Shown: positions 15,537-24,407 of the stretch, piece after piece | How the letters are laid out: each line of letters begins with the position of its first letter | How positions within the stretch are numbered: the first letter of the stretch is position 1 | NCBI GenBank assembly: GCA_905213875.1 | Contig: CAJMJN010000015.1 | Span: 1 to 31,334 of the forward strand | Length of the DNA: 31,334 nt | Direction: 5' to 3' | Source of the DNA: an uncultured Clostridium sp. | Lineage (GTDB): Bacteria; Bacillota; Clostridia; TANB77; CAG-508 | The notes under the pieces: model-generated | Seen by the model: only the letters and a program-made list of their open reading frames with translations | Told to the model about the DNA's origin: nothing | Databases searched by the model: none | Translations under genes and position numbers: made by a program

Positions 15537-16892
15537 CTATTGCTTTTTATCATTCACGATAATGTTTTTCACACTATCCACAATTAACTTAGTATTTGTT
15601 TTTTCCTTTACTTCTTTTTCAATTTTTCTGCATGCATGCATTACAGTAGAATGGTCTCTACCCCCGAAATCTTCACCAATTTGAGGATATGACATATTAG
15701 CAATTTCTCTACAAAGGAACATTGCAATTTGCCTTGGAAAGGCTATATCATTAGATCTTTTGTTACTTGATAAGTCATCTTTGTTAATACTAAAATATTT
15801 TGCAATAGTTTCTTTGATAAAATCACAAGAAATAACTTTTTCATTCTCGTATTTAAATTCATTAATAATTTTTTCCGCTAATTCAATAGTGATTGGGCTG
15901 TGTGTAAGTGATGCCCTAGCAACAATTTTATTAAAAACACCTTCAAGTTCTCTAATGTTTGAATCAATTTTATTTGCAATGTTTGAAAGAATAATATCAT
16001 CAATGATAATGCTTTCATCTTGGGCTTTTTTTCTTAAAATTGCTAAACGAGTTTCATAATCTGGAACAGAAATATCTGCTAGTAATCCCCATTCAAACCT
16101 TGATTTTAACCTATCTTCAAGAAATGGAATGTCTCTTGGTGGTGTATCACTAGAGATTATAATTTGTTTTCCATCTTCGTATAATGAGTTAAAAGTATGG
16201 AAAAACTCTTCTTGAACCCTCTCTTTTCCAGCAATAAATTGAATATCATCAATAAGCAAAACATCTATATTTCTGTATTTATTTCTAAAAAATTCGTTTT
16301 TGTTATCTTTAATTGCGTTAATTAATTGATTTGTAAATTTTTCAGAAGTAACATACAAAATGTTGGCATTGGGGTTATTTTCCAATATTCTATTACCAAT
16401 AGCATGCATTAAGTGAGTTTTACCTAAACCTACTCCCCCATACAAATACAAAGGATTGTATGATTTTGCTGGTTCATTTCCAACGGCTAATGCAGCTGCA
16501 TGAGCAAATCTATTATTATTTCCAACTACAAATGTTTCGAAAGTATATTTTGGATTTAAAGTAGATTTATTCATTTCAATTTCTGCAGGTGATGAATTTG
16601 AAGTATTAGAAATGATATCTTTTGAATCATCTTTCTCTTCTTTGGTCAAATCAACTACAGAAAATGTCCAATCTTTGTTAGTAATATATCGCAAAGTATT
16701 GAAAATTAAGCTTTTGTACTTATTTTCGATAAAATCTTTTTGAAATTCAGAATTAGCTGTAAAAACTATATGATTTCCATCAATACTACGTATATCTAAA
16801 GGCATGATCCAAGTATCATAAGATATCTTTGTTACTTCTGGTTTTAAAAGCTCTTTTATTTTTGCAATTAATTCTTCTTTTTCGATGGCCAT
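15537..16892 (-). CDS. dnaA: Chromosomal replication initiator DnaA
   Basis: 451 residues, standard length. It binds DnaA boxes and melts oriC in an ATP-dependent manner. Domain I (1-85) mediates partner contacts, and a short Ser/Asn/Asp-rich domain II spans about 86-112. The AAA+ domain has GGVGLGKTH (152-160), LLIDDIQFIAG (212-222) and sensor segments near RLKSRFEWGL. Domain IV carries the box-recognition signature GGRDHSTVMHACRKIE. The ATG at 16892 follows AAAGGAT. A promoter and DnaA boxes lie upstream, so autoregulation is expected. Confidence 0.98.
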   Translation of the reverse strand: MAIEKEELIAKIKELLKPEVTKISYDTWIMPLDIRSIDGNHIVFTANSEFQKDFIENKYKSLIFNTLRYITNKDWTFSVVDLTKEEKDDSKDIISNTSNSSPAEIEMNKSTLNPKYTFETFVVGNNNRFAHAAALAVGNEPAKSYNPLYLYGGVGLGKTHLMHAIGNRILENNPNANILYVTSEKFTNQLINAIKDNKNEFFRNKYRNIDVLLIDDIQFIAGKERVQEEFFHTFNSLYEDGKQIIISSDTPPRDIPFLEDRLKSRFEWGLLADISVPDYETRLAILRKKAQDESIIIDDIILSNIANKIDSNIRELEGVFNKIVARASLTHSPITIELAEKIINEFKYENEKVISCDFIKETIAKYFSINKDDLSSNKRSNDIAFPRQIAMFLCREIANMSYPQIGEDFGGRDHSTVMHACRKIEKEVKEKTNTKLIVDSVKNIIVNDKKQ

Positions 16893-16915
16893 TTAAAATC
16901 ATCCTTTCTAAAAAG

Positions 16916-17127
16916 TTATCCACAAAGTTATCCACAACTGTTGATAACTTTGTAATGTTTTTGTAAAAAAAGAGCGAAAATTCACGAACAAAAATTCAAG
17001 ATTTTTCGGGAAAAATCGCAATTATTTTCTACTTTACACATAATAACAAATTTCTATATAATAAGTCAATAAGGTTGTGGAAAATTTTTTAAAATTGTGG
17101 ATAACTTTGTTTTAAACTGTGGAAAAC
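16916..17127. other. oriC: DnaA-box cluster upstream of dnaA
   Basis: Perfect boxes are at 16916-16924, 16928-16936 (both TTATCCACA) and 17096-17104 (TGTGGATAA). Variants are TGTTGATAA at 16939, TGTGGAAAA at 17076 and 17119. This is the incA/incB-like half of a bipartite Firmicutes origin and overlaps the dnaA promoter. Confidence 0.85.
17040..17069 (-). promoter_or_regulatory. Promoter of dnaA
   Basis: Minus strand: TTGACT (17069-17064), an 18-bp spacer and TATTAT (17045-17040). DnaA boxes at 17076 and 17096 lie just upstream and two more in the leader at 16916-16936, consistent with repression by DnaA. Confidence 0.6.
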
Positions 17128-17181
17128 TAAGAAATGTTACAAAAATATTACAAATAGCATAAAAAAATTTAATAAAATTGC

Positions 17182-17211
17182 TTGACATTTATAGTTTTTA
17201 TGCTGTATAAT
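17182..17211 (+). promoter_or_regulatory. Promoter of the rpmH operon
   Basis: Consensus TTGACA (17182-17187), an 18-bp spacer and TATAAT (17206-17211). The leader contains a small CCC-GTAA-GGG hairpin followed by TTTTTA (about 17243-17259). Confidence 0.8.
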
Positions 17212-17285
17212 CGATATACTCGTTATTTTGTGTAAGAGAATATCCCGTAAGGGTTTTTATAAAAAAACAGTAGGAGGTGCTGAGA

Positions 17286-17420
17286 ATGAAAAGAACTTTT
17301 CAACCAAAAAAAAGACAAGAAAAGAAAGAACATGGATTCATGAAAAGAATGAGTACTAAAGGTGGCAGAAACGTATTAAAAGCAAGAAGAGCAAAAGGTA
17401 GAAAAAAATTATCTGCTTAA
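17286..17420 (+). CDS. rpmH: Ribosomal protein bL34
   Basis: A 44-residue basic protein of the large ribosomal subunit. The sequence starts MKRTFQPKKRQEKKEHGF, continues MKRMSTKGGRNVLKARRAKG and ends RKKLSA, matching L34 nearly throughout. TAGGAGGTG precedes the ATG. It is the first gene of the plus-strand operon diverging from dnaA, driven by the strong promoter at 17182-17211. Confidence 0.97.
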   Translation: MKRTFQPKKRQEKKEHGFMKRMSTKGGRNVLKARRAKGRKKLSA

Positions 17421-17494
17421 TTTAAATCAACAGAATTTAAATTAAACAAAACGTTTTTTTCATTGATTTGCCTGGAAGAAGGGAAGATGAAATA

Positions 17495-17860
17495 ATGAAA
17501 AAAACTAAAATGCTAAAAAAAAATTATGAATTTAAAACTGTTTTTAATAAAGGCAAAGCCAGTGGTGGCAGATATTTAGTAGCATTTATAAAAAACAATA
17601 ATAAGCCAGTGAATTTCTTAGGAATAGCTGTTGGAGTAAAAATAGCTAAAGCAACAAAAAGAAATTATTTAAAAAGACTTATACGTGAAAGCTATCAAAA
17701 GCTTGAAATGCAAGTAAAAGATGGCTGTACAATTGTTTTTACGTGCAAAAAAAATATTGATATTAAAAACATAAAATATGCTGAAATTCAAAAAGATATG
17801 ACAAAAATCTTAAAAAGAGCAAATGTTTTAAATTCTAATTTTAACAAAAATGAGGAATAA
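17495..17860 (+). CDS. rnpA: Ribonuclease P protein component
   Basis: The protein cofactor of RNase P, which trims the 5' ends of pre-tRNAs. 121 residues from ATG 17495 (MKKTKMLKKNYEFKTVFNKG); the TTG at 17468 would add nine non-family residues, and GGAAG lies eight bases before 17495. The family signature KRNYLKRLIRES (RNxxKRxxRE) is present, with LGIAVGVKIAKAT preceding it. It lies 75 bp after rpmH and two bases before yidD, the usual order. The catalytic RNA gene is not in the window. Confidence 0.95.
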   Translation: MKKTKMLKKNYEFKTVFNKGKASGGRYLVAFIKNNNKPVNFLGIAVGVKIAKATKRNYLKRLIRESYQKLEMQVKDGCTIVFTCKKNIDIKNIKYAEIQKDMTKILKRANVLNSNFNKNEE

Positions 17861-17862
17861 TC

Positions 17863-18081
17863 ATGAAAAAGATATTGATATGGCTAATTGAGCAATATCA
17901 ACACCATATTTCAAGATGGCTTACAAGTAAAAATATAAATTGCAAATTTTATCCAACTTGTTCAGAATATACAAAACAAGCAATTGAAAAATATGGAGCT
18001 ATAAAGGGATTACTACTTGGAATTGCTAGAATTTTAAGGTGTAATCCTTTTTCAAAAGGTGGATATGACCCACTAAAATAG
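17863..18081 (+). CDS. yidD: Membrane protein insertion efficiency factor YidD
   Basis: A 72-residue peripheral membrane protein thought to assist YidC. CKFYPTCSEYTKQAIEKYGA and the GLLLGIARILRCNPFSKGG-YDP end are the family hallmarks, including the conserved cysteines. A GAGGA site inside the end of rnpA precedes the ATG, giving tight coupling in the rpmH-rnpA-yidD-yidC order. Confidence 0.95.
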   Translation: MKKILIWLIEQYQHHISRWLTSKNINCKFYPTCSEYTKQAIEKYGAIKGLLLGIARILRCNPFSKGGYDPLK

Positions 18082-18104
18082 TATAGCTAGGAGGAAATGG
18101 ATAG

Positions 18105-18998
18105 ATGTTTAATTTTTTTGCAAATATATTTGGTTATTTGTTGCAGTTAGTGTATCATTTAGTTAATAATTATGGATTAGCAATAATATTATTTACAGTT
18201 GTAATTAAAATCTTATTATTGCCATTATCAATAAAACAACAACGTTCAATGAAAAAAAGTGCTGAATTAAACGAAAAAATGAAGGTACTTCAGTTTAAAT
18301 ATAAAAATGATCCAGAAAAACTAAATCAAGAAATGATGAACTTATACAAATCAGAAAATATGAGTCCATTTAGTGGTTGTTTAACATCAATAGTGCAATT
18401 TTTGTTGTTAATTTCAATATTCTATTTGGTTAGAAGTCCATTGACATACATGGAAAAAATACCAACAGAAAACATAAATAATTATGTGCAACAACTAAAA
18501 GACGATGGAAAAACAATAAGTCAGGTATATCCAGAAATAGACGTAATAAGGGATTATGAATTTTTAAAAGAGAAAAATCCAGAAGACGAAAATGTTGAAA
18601 AAGCAAACATTCAAATGAATTTTTTAGGATTAGACTTAAGTAAAATTCCGCAACAAAATATGTCTGATTATACTGTATATATAATTCCTATATTGTATAT
18701 ATTATCATCATTTATATCTATAAGAATGACAACTGCAATGCAAGAAAAACAAAATAAGAAAAAGCAAGAAGAAAAAGAAGTAAAAATCGACGGAACTACT
18801 GGACAAGAGCTAGTTCCACAAGAGGAAAACAACGAAATGGATGCAGTTATGCAAACAAACAAAATGATGTCATGGATGATGCCAATAATGTCTATATCAA
18901 TTGCGTTTGTAGCACCATTAGGACTTGCTTTATATTGGTTAGTAAGTAATATACTTATGATTGCAGAAAGACTAATTTTAGACAAAATAATCAAATAA
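18105..18998 (+). CDS. yidC: Membrane protein insertase YidC (Oxa1/SpoIIIJ family)
   Basis: 297 residues. It inserts membrane proteins with or without SecYEG. Five hydrophobic segments fit the family: about 1-20 (partial), 22-42, 93-113, 193-208 and 253-290. The first transmembrane hairpin has GLAIILFTVVIKILLLPL with Lys35 where homologues usually carry the groove Arg, and IKQQRSMKKSAEL follows it. A charged cytoplasmic loop (QEKQNKKKQEEKEV) separates later segments. The family's lipoprotein leader is not evident at the N-terminus. AGGAGG precedes the ATG at 18105. The stop overlaps the ATG at 18998 upstream of jag. Confidence 0.95.
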   Translation: MFNFFANIFGYLLQLVYHLVNNYGLAIILFTVVIKILLLPLSIKQQRSMKKSAELNEKMKVLQFKYKNDPEKLNQEMMNLYKSENMSPFSGCLTSIVQFLLLISIFYLVRSPLTYMEKIPTENINNYVQQLKDDGKTISQVYPEIDVIRDYEFLKEKNPEDENVEKANIQMNFLGLDLSKIPQQNMSDYTVYIIPILYILSSFISIRMTTAMQEKQNKKKQEEKEVKIDGTTGQELVPQEENNEMDAVMQTNKMMSWMMPIMSISIAFVAPLGLALYWLVSNILMIAERLILDKIIK

Positions 18999-19012
18999 TG
19001 GAGGAACGTAAA

Positions 19013-19726
19013 ATGGCAAAAACTATTATTTCAGAAGGAAAAACTACAAATGAGGCAATTGAAAAGGGACTTAAAGAATTAAATGTTAGTCGAAAAATGG
19101 TAGATGTAAAAGTACTAGAAAATGGCGAAAAACGTAGTTTTTTTAGTATATTAGCACCAAGAGTTGTAAAAGTAGAATTAATAGTAAAAGAAAATGCGGA
19201 AAACCATGCAAACAATGAAAAAAATAGAGAAAATAAAACAAGAAAAGAACTTATTTTATCAAAAGAAGAACAAGAAAAAGCAATAGAAAATGTAAAAAGC
19301 TTTATAGAAGAGTTAAAAAGCCAATTACCAGAAGATACAACATATGAAGTAAAAGCTGAAAAAGATACGATATATGTTGACTTAAACAGTCCTAACCTAG
19401 GATTTTTGATAGGATATAGAGGGGAAACTTTATATGCAATGCAAAATATAATTTCAGTAATTGCAGGAAAAGGACTTGAAAATAGGGTTAGAGTTATACT
19501 AGACATAGAAGGATATAAAGCAAAAAGAGAAAAAACATTAAGAGAACTTGCTCAAAAAGTTTCTAAAACAGTAATAAGAACTAAAAAAGCTGTTAAATTA
19601 GAGCCAATGCAAGCATATGAAAGAAAAATAATTCATAGTGAATTGCAAAATAATGATAAAATAGATACAACAAGCATAGGTGAAGAACCACATAGAAGGA
19701 TAGTTATATCACTAAAAAATAAATAA
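19013..19726 (+). CDS. jag: RNA-binding protein Jag/KhpB
   Basis: 237 residues. It is an RNA-binding cofactor linked to cell elongation and sRNA/mRNA control in Gram-positives (KhpB/EloR). The Jag_N domain is at 1-50 (EGKTTNEAIEKGLKELNV), then an acidic/Lys linker. A KH domain has GFLIGYRGETLYAMQ (GxxG loop), and the C-terminal R3H domain contains YERKIIHSELQ. The start is ATG 19013, six bases after GGAGGAA; ATG 18998 overlaps the yidC stop and that ribosome site. The terminator downstream ends the rpmH-jag operon. Confidence 0.93.
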   Translation: MAKTIISEGKTTNEAIEKGLKELNVSRKMVDVKVLENGEKRSFFSILAPRVVKVELIVKENAENHANNEKNRENKTRKELILSKEEQEKAIENVKSFIEELKSQLPEDTTYEVKAEKDTIYVDLNSPNLGFLIGYRGETLYAMQNIISVIAGKGLENRVRVILDIEGYKAKREKTLRELAQKVSKTVIRTKKAVKLEPMQAYERKIIHSELQNNDKIDTTSIGEEPHRRIVISLKNK

Positions 19727-19740
19727 ATATATAAAATCGG

Positions 19741-19797
19741 AGGTCAAAGGTCGGATTTTACAAGTATAATTGTAAATTCTATCTTTGACCTTTTTTA
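19741..19797 (+). terminator. Terminator after jag
   Basis: AGGTCAAAG (19741-19749) pairs with CTTTGACCT (19783-19791). An inner TTTACA/TGTAAA stem and a T-run (19791-19796) complete it. Confidence 0.88.
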
Positions 19798-19822
19798 TAT
19801 CATAAAAAAATGGAGGTAAAAA

Positions 19823-21194
19823 ATGAGTACAATCGCGTCAATCTCTACGGCTCCTCGGAATTGGAGGAATAGGAATAATAAGAATGAGTGGAGAAAAAAG
19901 CTTTGAAGTATTAGAAAAAATATTTGAACAAAAGAACAAACAGGACTTAAAAGATATTAAAGGATATACTATGAAATATGGAAATATCATAGAAAATGGC
20001 AATGTAATTGATGAAGTTTTAGTATCATATTTTAAAGCACCTAAAAGTTATACAACAGAAAATATGTGTGAAATCAACTCACATGGGGGAAATGTAGTAG
20101 TAAAAAAAATATTAGAATTATGCTTGAAAAATGGAGCAGAACTAGCAGAACCAGGGGAATTTACAAAAAGAGCATTTTTGAATGGAAGAATAGATTTATT
20201 ACAAGCAGAATCTGTTATAGATGTTATTAATGCAAAATCTGAAAGAGAAGCTAAGAATGGAATAAAGCAATTAGAGGGCTTCCTTTCAAACGAGATTGCT
20301 AAAATAAAGCAAGAAATAATGGATGTAATGATAAATATCGAAGTGGCCATAGATTATCCAGAATATGACGTTGATGACGTTACAAGCAATCAAATAAATG
20401 ACATGCTTGTAACTGTTGAAAATAAGCTAGTTAAGCTAAGTAAAAGTTTCGATAATGGAAAAATAATAAAAGAAGGAATAAAAACAGCAATAATAGGAAG
20501 ACCAAATGCAGGAAAATCATCATTATTAAATGCAATTTTAAAAGAAGATAGAGCAATTGTAACAGAATATGAGGGAACAACAAGAGACACAATAGAAGAG
20601 TTTGTAAATATAAATGGAATTCCATTAAAACTTGTAGATACAGCAGGAATTAGAGATGCAAAAGACGAAGTAGAAAAAATAGGTATAGCAAAATCTAAAG
20701 AAATAGCAAAAGATGCAGACTTAATAATTGCTATATTTGATGCGTCTAAAGACTTAGGGAAAGAAGACTTAGAGATATTAGAACTTATAAAAAATAAAAA
20801 GGCAATAATACTTTTAAACAAAACAGATTTAAAAGAAAAAATTAATGAAAATGATCAAAAAATAAAAGAGACAGGTGCAACTGTAATTAAGATTTCCGCA
20901 TTAAAAAGAGAGGGAATTGAAAACTTATATGAGGAAATAACAAAAATGTTTGATTTAAATCAAATAAATTTAGACCAAGAAACAGTAATTACAAATGTAA
21001 GACATAAAAATTTAATAGATCAAGCAATAGAAAGTACAAAAAAAGCAAAAGACACAATGGAACAAAAAATGCCAATAGATATAATCGCTATTTTTATAAA
21101 AGACATATTAGAGGATTTAGGAAAAATTACAGGAGAAATTGTAACAGATGATATTATAGATGAAATATTTTCCAAGTTCTGTTTAGGAAAATAA
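19823..21194 (+). CDS. mnmE: tRNA modification GTPase MnmE, with +1 frameshift near the start
   Basis: With MnmG, MnmE installs cmnm5 or related groups at U34 of tRNAs. The ATG at 19823 follows TGGAGG and encodes MSTIASISTAP, the family N-terminus. The next bases read C GGA ATT GGA, so the expected GIGGIGIIRMSG continues only after skipping one base (19856). Zero-frame translation stops after about 26 codons. Corrected length is about 456 residues, normal. Motifs are MCEINSHGGNVVVKKILEL, G1 GRPNAGKSSLLNAIL, G3 DTAGIRD, G4 NKTD and C-terminal FSKFCLGK with the catalytic Cys. The break is at CCU-CGG, not a homopolymer. It may be a sequencing error, a real mutation or programmed shifting at a rare Arg codon. 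Internal ATG 19884 alone would lose the first 20 residues of the folate-binding domain. Confidence 0.9.
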
Positions 21195-21707
21195 TTTTAA
21201 CAGACGAGAATATATTATAAAGCAAAAATATAATTCAAACCATATAACTTGTTTAATAAAAAATAAAACAACTTAAAAACGATTTTGAAGCCAATCAGCA
21301 CTATATCAAAAAATAAAATCTATTTTTAAAACTAGAACCAAGTTGATATGTTTTTAAAGAGTGAAAACAGACTGAAAAATAAACCAAAGGAACAAAAGTG
21401 AACATAAAAACAATAAAAATACATTAAATTTAGAAGAAAAATAAACCAATTGGTAAAAGCGAAACAAAAGTGATAAAATCAACCAAAATAAACAACAGGG
21501 AAAACTTACAAAAAAATCTAGATATTACCAATAGGTTAAACTTTAATACACCGCTTTTAAAACGAAATATCCTGTTTCATACGGAAATGAAAAATGTGGA
21601 ACAATGAAACAAAAAGGCGTGAAACACTAGAGCTAGAAAGGATACAAAAGATGATATAGAAAAATGAAGAGAATTGAAGCAAATAAGAGGAAAAGGAAGG
21701 AAAAACA
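21195..21707. other. Spacer between mnmE and mnmG, no gene seen
   Basis: 513 bp of A-rich, T-poor plus strand with stops in all frames and no clear terminator or promoter. Strings such as TAAACCAA(A/T)GG, AAAAGTGA and AAACAAAAGTGA recur loosely. GAAGGAAAAACA before 21708 serves mnmG. It may be a long leader or decayed sequence. Confidence 0.5.
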
Positions 21708-23609
21708 ATGAATTTGAAGGGTAACGAATATATAGCAGGAGAGTATGATGTTGCAGTAATAGGAGCAGGACATGCAGGATGTGAAGCAGCACTTGCATCT
21801 GCAAGACTAGGAAAAAAGACATTAATATTTTCAATAAGTTTAGAGGCAATAGCTAATATGCCATGTAATCCACATATAGGAGGAAGTTCTAAAGGACACC
21901 TAGTTAGAGAAATAGATGCACTAGGTGGAGAAATGGGAAAAAATATAGATAAAACAATGATACAAATAAAAATGCTTAATACATCAAAAGGACCTGCAGT
22001 GCATTCTTTAAGAGCACAAGCAGATAGAAAAAGATATCAAGCAGAAATGAAACATACTCTAGAAAAACAAGAAAATTTAGAGGTAAAACAAGCAGAAATT
22101 GTGGAAATCGTTGTTGACAACAATCAAATAGTAGCAATTAAAACAGACTTAGGGGCTGTATATAATGTAAAGGCAATTGTAATTGCAACAGGAACTTATT
22201 TAAAGGGAAAAATATTTATTGGAGAATATTCAAAAGAAAGTGGACCAGATGGTGTTGCAGCAGCTAATAAACTATCAGAAAGCCTGAAAAATCTAGGTAT
22301 TGACCTAATAAGATTTAAAACTGGTACACCAGCTAGAATCAACAGAAGAAGTATTGATTTTAGTAAAATGGAAGTTCAAAAAGGAGACAATGGGGTAGAA
22401 GCATTTTCTTTTGAAGATGAACCAAAAGATTTTGAACAAGTTGACTGCTATTTGACATATACAAATGAAAAAACACATGAAATAATTAGAGAAAATTTAC
22501 ATAGATCACCATTATATGCAGGAATGATCGAAGGTACAGGACCTAGATATTGTCCATCAATAGAAGATAAAGTGGTTAGATTTAGTGATAAACCACGTCA
22601 TCAAGCATTTGTAGAACCTGTTGGATTAGATACAGAAGAAATGTATATACAAGGAATGAGTTCATCATTACCAGAAGATGTCCAAATAGCCTTATATCAT
22701 ACAATTCCAGGACTAGAACATGCAGAGTTTACAAGACCTGCCTATGCTATTGAATATGATTGCATAGATCCTTCTAATTTAACATTATCATTAGAATATA
22801 AGGGAATAAAAGGATTATTTATGGCAGGGCAAATAAATGGAACTTCAGGATATGAAGAAGCTGCAAGCCAAGGGTTAATAGCAGGAATAAATGCTTCTCA
22901 AGAAATAGATGGAAAAGAACCTGTAATCCTTGATAGAAGCCAAGCCTACATAGGTGTTTTAATTGATGATATAGTTACAAAAGGGACAAACGAACCATAT
23001 AGAATGATGACATCAAGAGCTGAATACAGGCTATTATTGAGACAAGATAATGCAGATTTAAGATTAACAAAAATAGGGCATGATGTAGGTTTAATTTCTG
23101 ATGAAAGATATGAAAAATTTGTTAAAAAATATGAAAATATAGAAAAAGAAATAAAAAGATTAAAAGCCCTTACTGTAAAACCAGAAGAAAAAGTAAATAA
23201 ATTACTAGAAATGGCTGGAACATCAGTATTGACAACAGGTACAAAGATGGCAGAATTACTTAAAAGAACAGAATTAAATTACGAAATGTTAAAAGAAATA
23301 GATCCAGAAAGACCAGAATTATCTGATCAAGAGAAAAAAGAAGTAGAAATTCAAGTAAAATATGAAGGATATATAAAATTACAAGAGGCTCAAGTAGAAA
23401 AATTCAAAAAACTTGAAACAAAAATGCTTCCAGAAAACATAAATTATAAAGATTTAAAAGGAATAAGCCTAGAAGCAAGACAAAAATTAAATAAATTTAA
23501 ACCACGTTCAATTGGACAAGCATCAAGAATATCAGGGGTTTCACCAGCTGATGTATCAGTATTATTAGTATATTTACAACAAAAAGGAAATAAAAAAGAA
23601 TCTAAATAA
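21708..23609 (+). CDS. mnmG: tRNA uridine 5-carboxymethylaminomethyl modification enzyme MnmG (GidA)
   Basis: 633 residues, full length. It is the FAD/NADH-dependent partner of MnmE at tRNA wobble U34. The Rossmann FAD motif VIGAGHAGCEAA is at about 15-26, followed by NPHIGGSSKGHLVREIDALG. GTGPRYCPSIEDKVVRF carries the catalytic Cys region. GLFMAGQINGTSGYEEAASQ, then a helical C-terminus ending RISGVSPADVSVLLVYLQ, bind MnmE/tRNA. Both partner genes are present and adjacent, but 513 bp apart. Confidence 0.97.
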   Translation: MNLKGNEYIAGEYDVAVIGAGHAGCEAALASARLGKKTLIFSISLEAIANMPCNPHIGGSSKGHLVREIDALGGEMGKNIDKTMIQIKMLNTSKGPAVHSLRAQADRKRYQAEMKHTLEKQENLEVKQAEIVEIVVDNNQIVAIKTDLGAVYNVKAIVIATGTYLKGKIFIGEYSKESGPDGVAAANKLSESLKNLGIDLIRFKTGTPARINRRSIDFSKMEVQKGDNGVEAFSFEDEPKDFEQVDCYLTYTNEKTHEIIRENLHRSPLYAGMIEGTGPRYCPSIEDKVVRFSDKPRHQAFVEPVGLDTEEMYIQGMSSSLPEDVQIALYHTIPGLEHAEFTRPAYAIEYDCIDPSNLTLSLEYKGIKGLFMAGQINGTSGYEEAASQGLIAGINASQEIDGKEPVILDRSQAYIGVLIDDIVTKGTNEPYRMMTSRAEYRLLLRQDNADLRLTKIGHDVGLISDERYEKFVKKYENIEKEIKRLKALTVKPEEKVNKLLEMAGTSVLTTGTKMAELLKRTELNYEMLKEIDPERPELSDQEKKEVEIQVKYEGYIKLQEAQVEKFKKLETKMLPENINYKDLKGISLEARQKLNKFKPRSIGQASRISGVSPADVSVLLVYLQQKGNKKESK

Positions 23610-23669
23610 AGTAATAGCTTGTAAAACTTTTAAATTAAGTGAAAAAATAAAGAAAGGAATAGAAATAGT

Positions 23670-24389
23670 ATGGAATTTGAAGAATTTAAGAGAGAATTCG
23701 AGAAATACTTAGCAAAAATGAATATATCATTGCTCAAGGAACAATATGAACAATTTTATGCTTATATGGAACTTTTAATTGAATGGAATGAAAAAATGAA
23801 CTTAACTGCAATAACAGATCCCAAAGAAATAATTTTAAAGCATTTTGTAGATTCATTAACAATTGCTAAATATGTTGAAGAAGGCAAATCTATAATAGAT
23901 ATGGGAACAGGAGCAGGTTTTCCGGGAATACCTATAAAAATATATAGAAAAGATGTAAAAGTTGTATTAGCAGATTCATTGAATAAAAGAATTAAGTTTT
24001 TAGATGAAGTAATTGACAAGTTAAAATTAGAAAATGTGGAAACAATACATTGCAGAGCAGAAGAATTAGGAAAAAACAAACAATATAGAGAAAAATTTGA
24101 TTATGCCACATCAAGAGCCGTAGCTAATTTGTCAACACTTTCAGAATATTTAATGCCATTTGTAAAATTAAATGGCAAATGCATTTTTATGAAGACAATA
24201 GAAGTTGAGGAAGAATTGGAAAAAGCTAAAAAAGCAATAAAGACATTGGGAGGAAAAATAGAAAAGGTAGATAAGTTTGAAATTCCTGAAAGTGATTTAG
24301 GAAGAAGTATAATAATAGTGAAAAAGGAAAAAATAACACCAAGTAAATTTCCAAGAAAGCCTGGAACTCCAGCAAAAGAACCATTATAA
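23670..24389 (+). CDS. rsmG: 16S rRNA (guanine-527-N7)-methyltransferase RsmG (GidB)
   Basis: 239 residues. It methylates G527 (E. coli numbering) of 16S rRNA with SAM. N-terminal EWNEKMNLTAITDPKEI precedes the SAM loop IIDMGTGAGFPGIPIKI (about 73-90). Then come NKRIKFLDEVIDKL and the conserved SRAVANLSTLSEYLMPFVK, and the end is KFPRKPGTPAKEPL. It follows mnmG by 60 bp in the standard mnmE-mnmG-rsmG-parA-parB order. An intrinsic terminator begins within its last codons. Confidence 0.96.
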   Translation: MEFEEFKREFEKYLAKMNISLLKEQYEQFYAYMELLIEWNEKMNLTAITDPKEIILKHFVDSLTIAKYVEEGKSIIDMGTGAGFPGIPIKIYRKDVKVVLADSLNKRIKFLDEVIDKLKLENVETIHCRAEELGKNKQYREKFDYATSRAVANLSTLSEYLMPFVKLNGKCIFMKTIEVEEELEKAKKAIKTLGGKIEKVDKFEIPESDLGRSIIIVKKEKITPSKFPRKPGTPAKEPL

Positions 24390-24403
24390 AATGGTTCTTT
24401 TTT
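24377..24403 (+). terminator. Terminator overlapping the rsmG stop codon
   Basis: AGAACCATT (24377-24385) pairs with AATGGTTCT (24390-24398) and is followed by TTTTT. The left arm is the last three sense codons and the loop contains the TAA. Confidence 0.88.
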
Positions 24404-24407
24404 ATAG

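Noticed and set aside
15314..15553. 79-codon reverse ORF in the dnaA-dnaN spacer
   Set aside because: It runs through the DnaA boxes and has no ribosome site; this is oriC.
17243..17259. CCC-GTAA-GGG hairpin in the rpmH leader as a riboswitch
   Set aside because: It is only a three-base stem with a short T-run; at most a minor attenuation or pause site.
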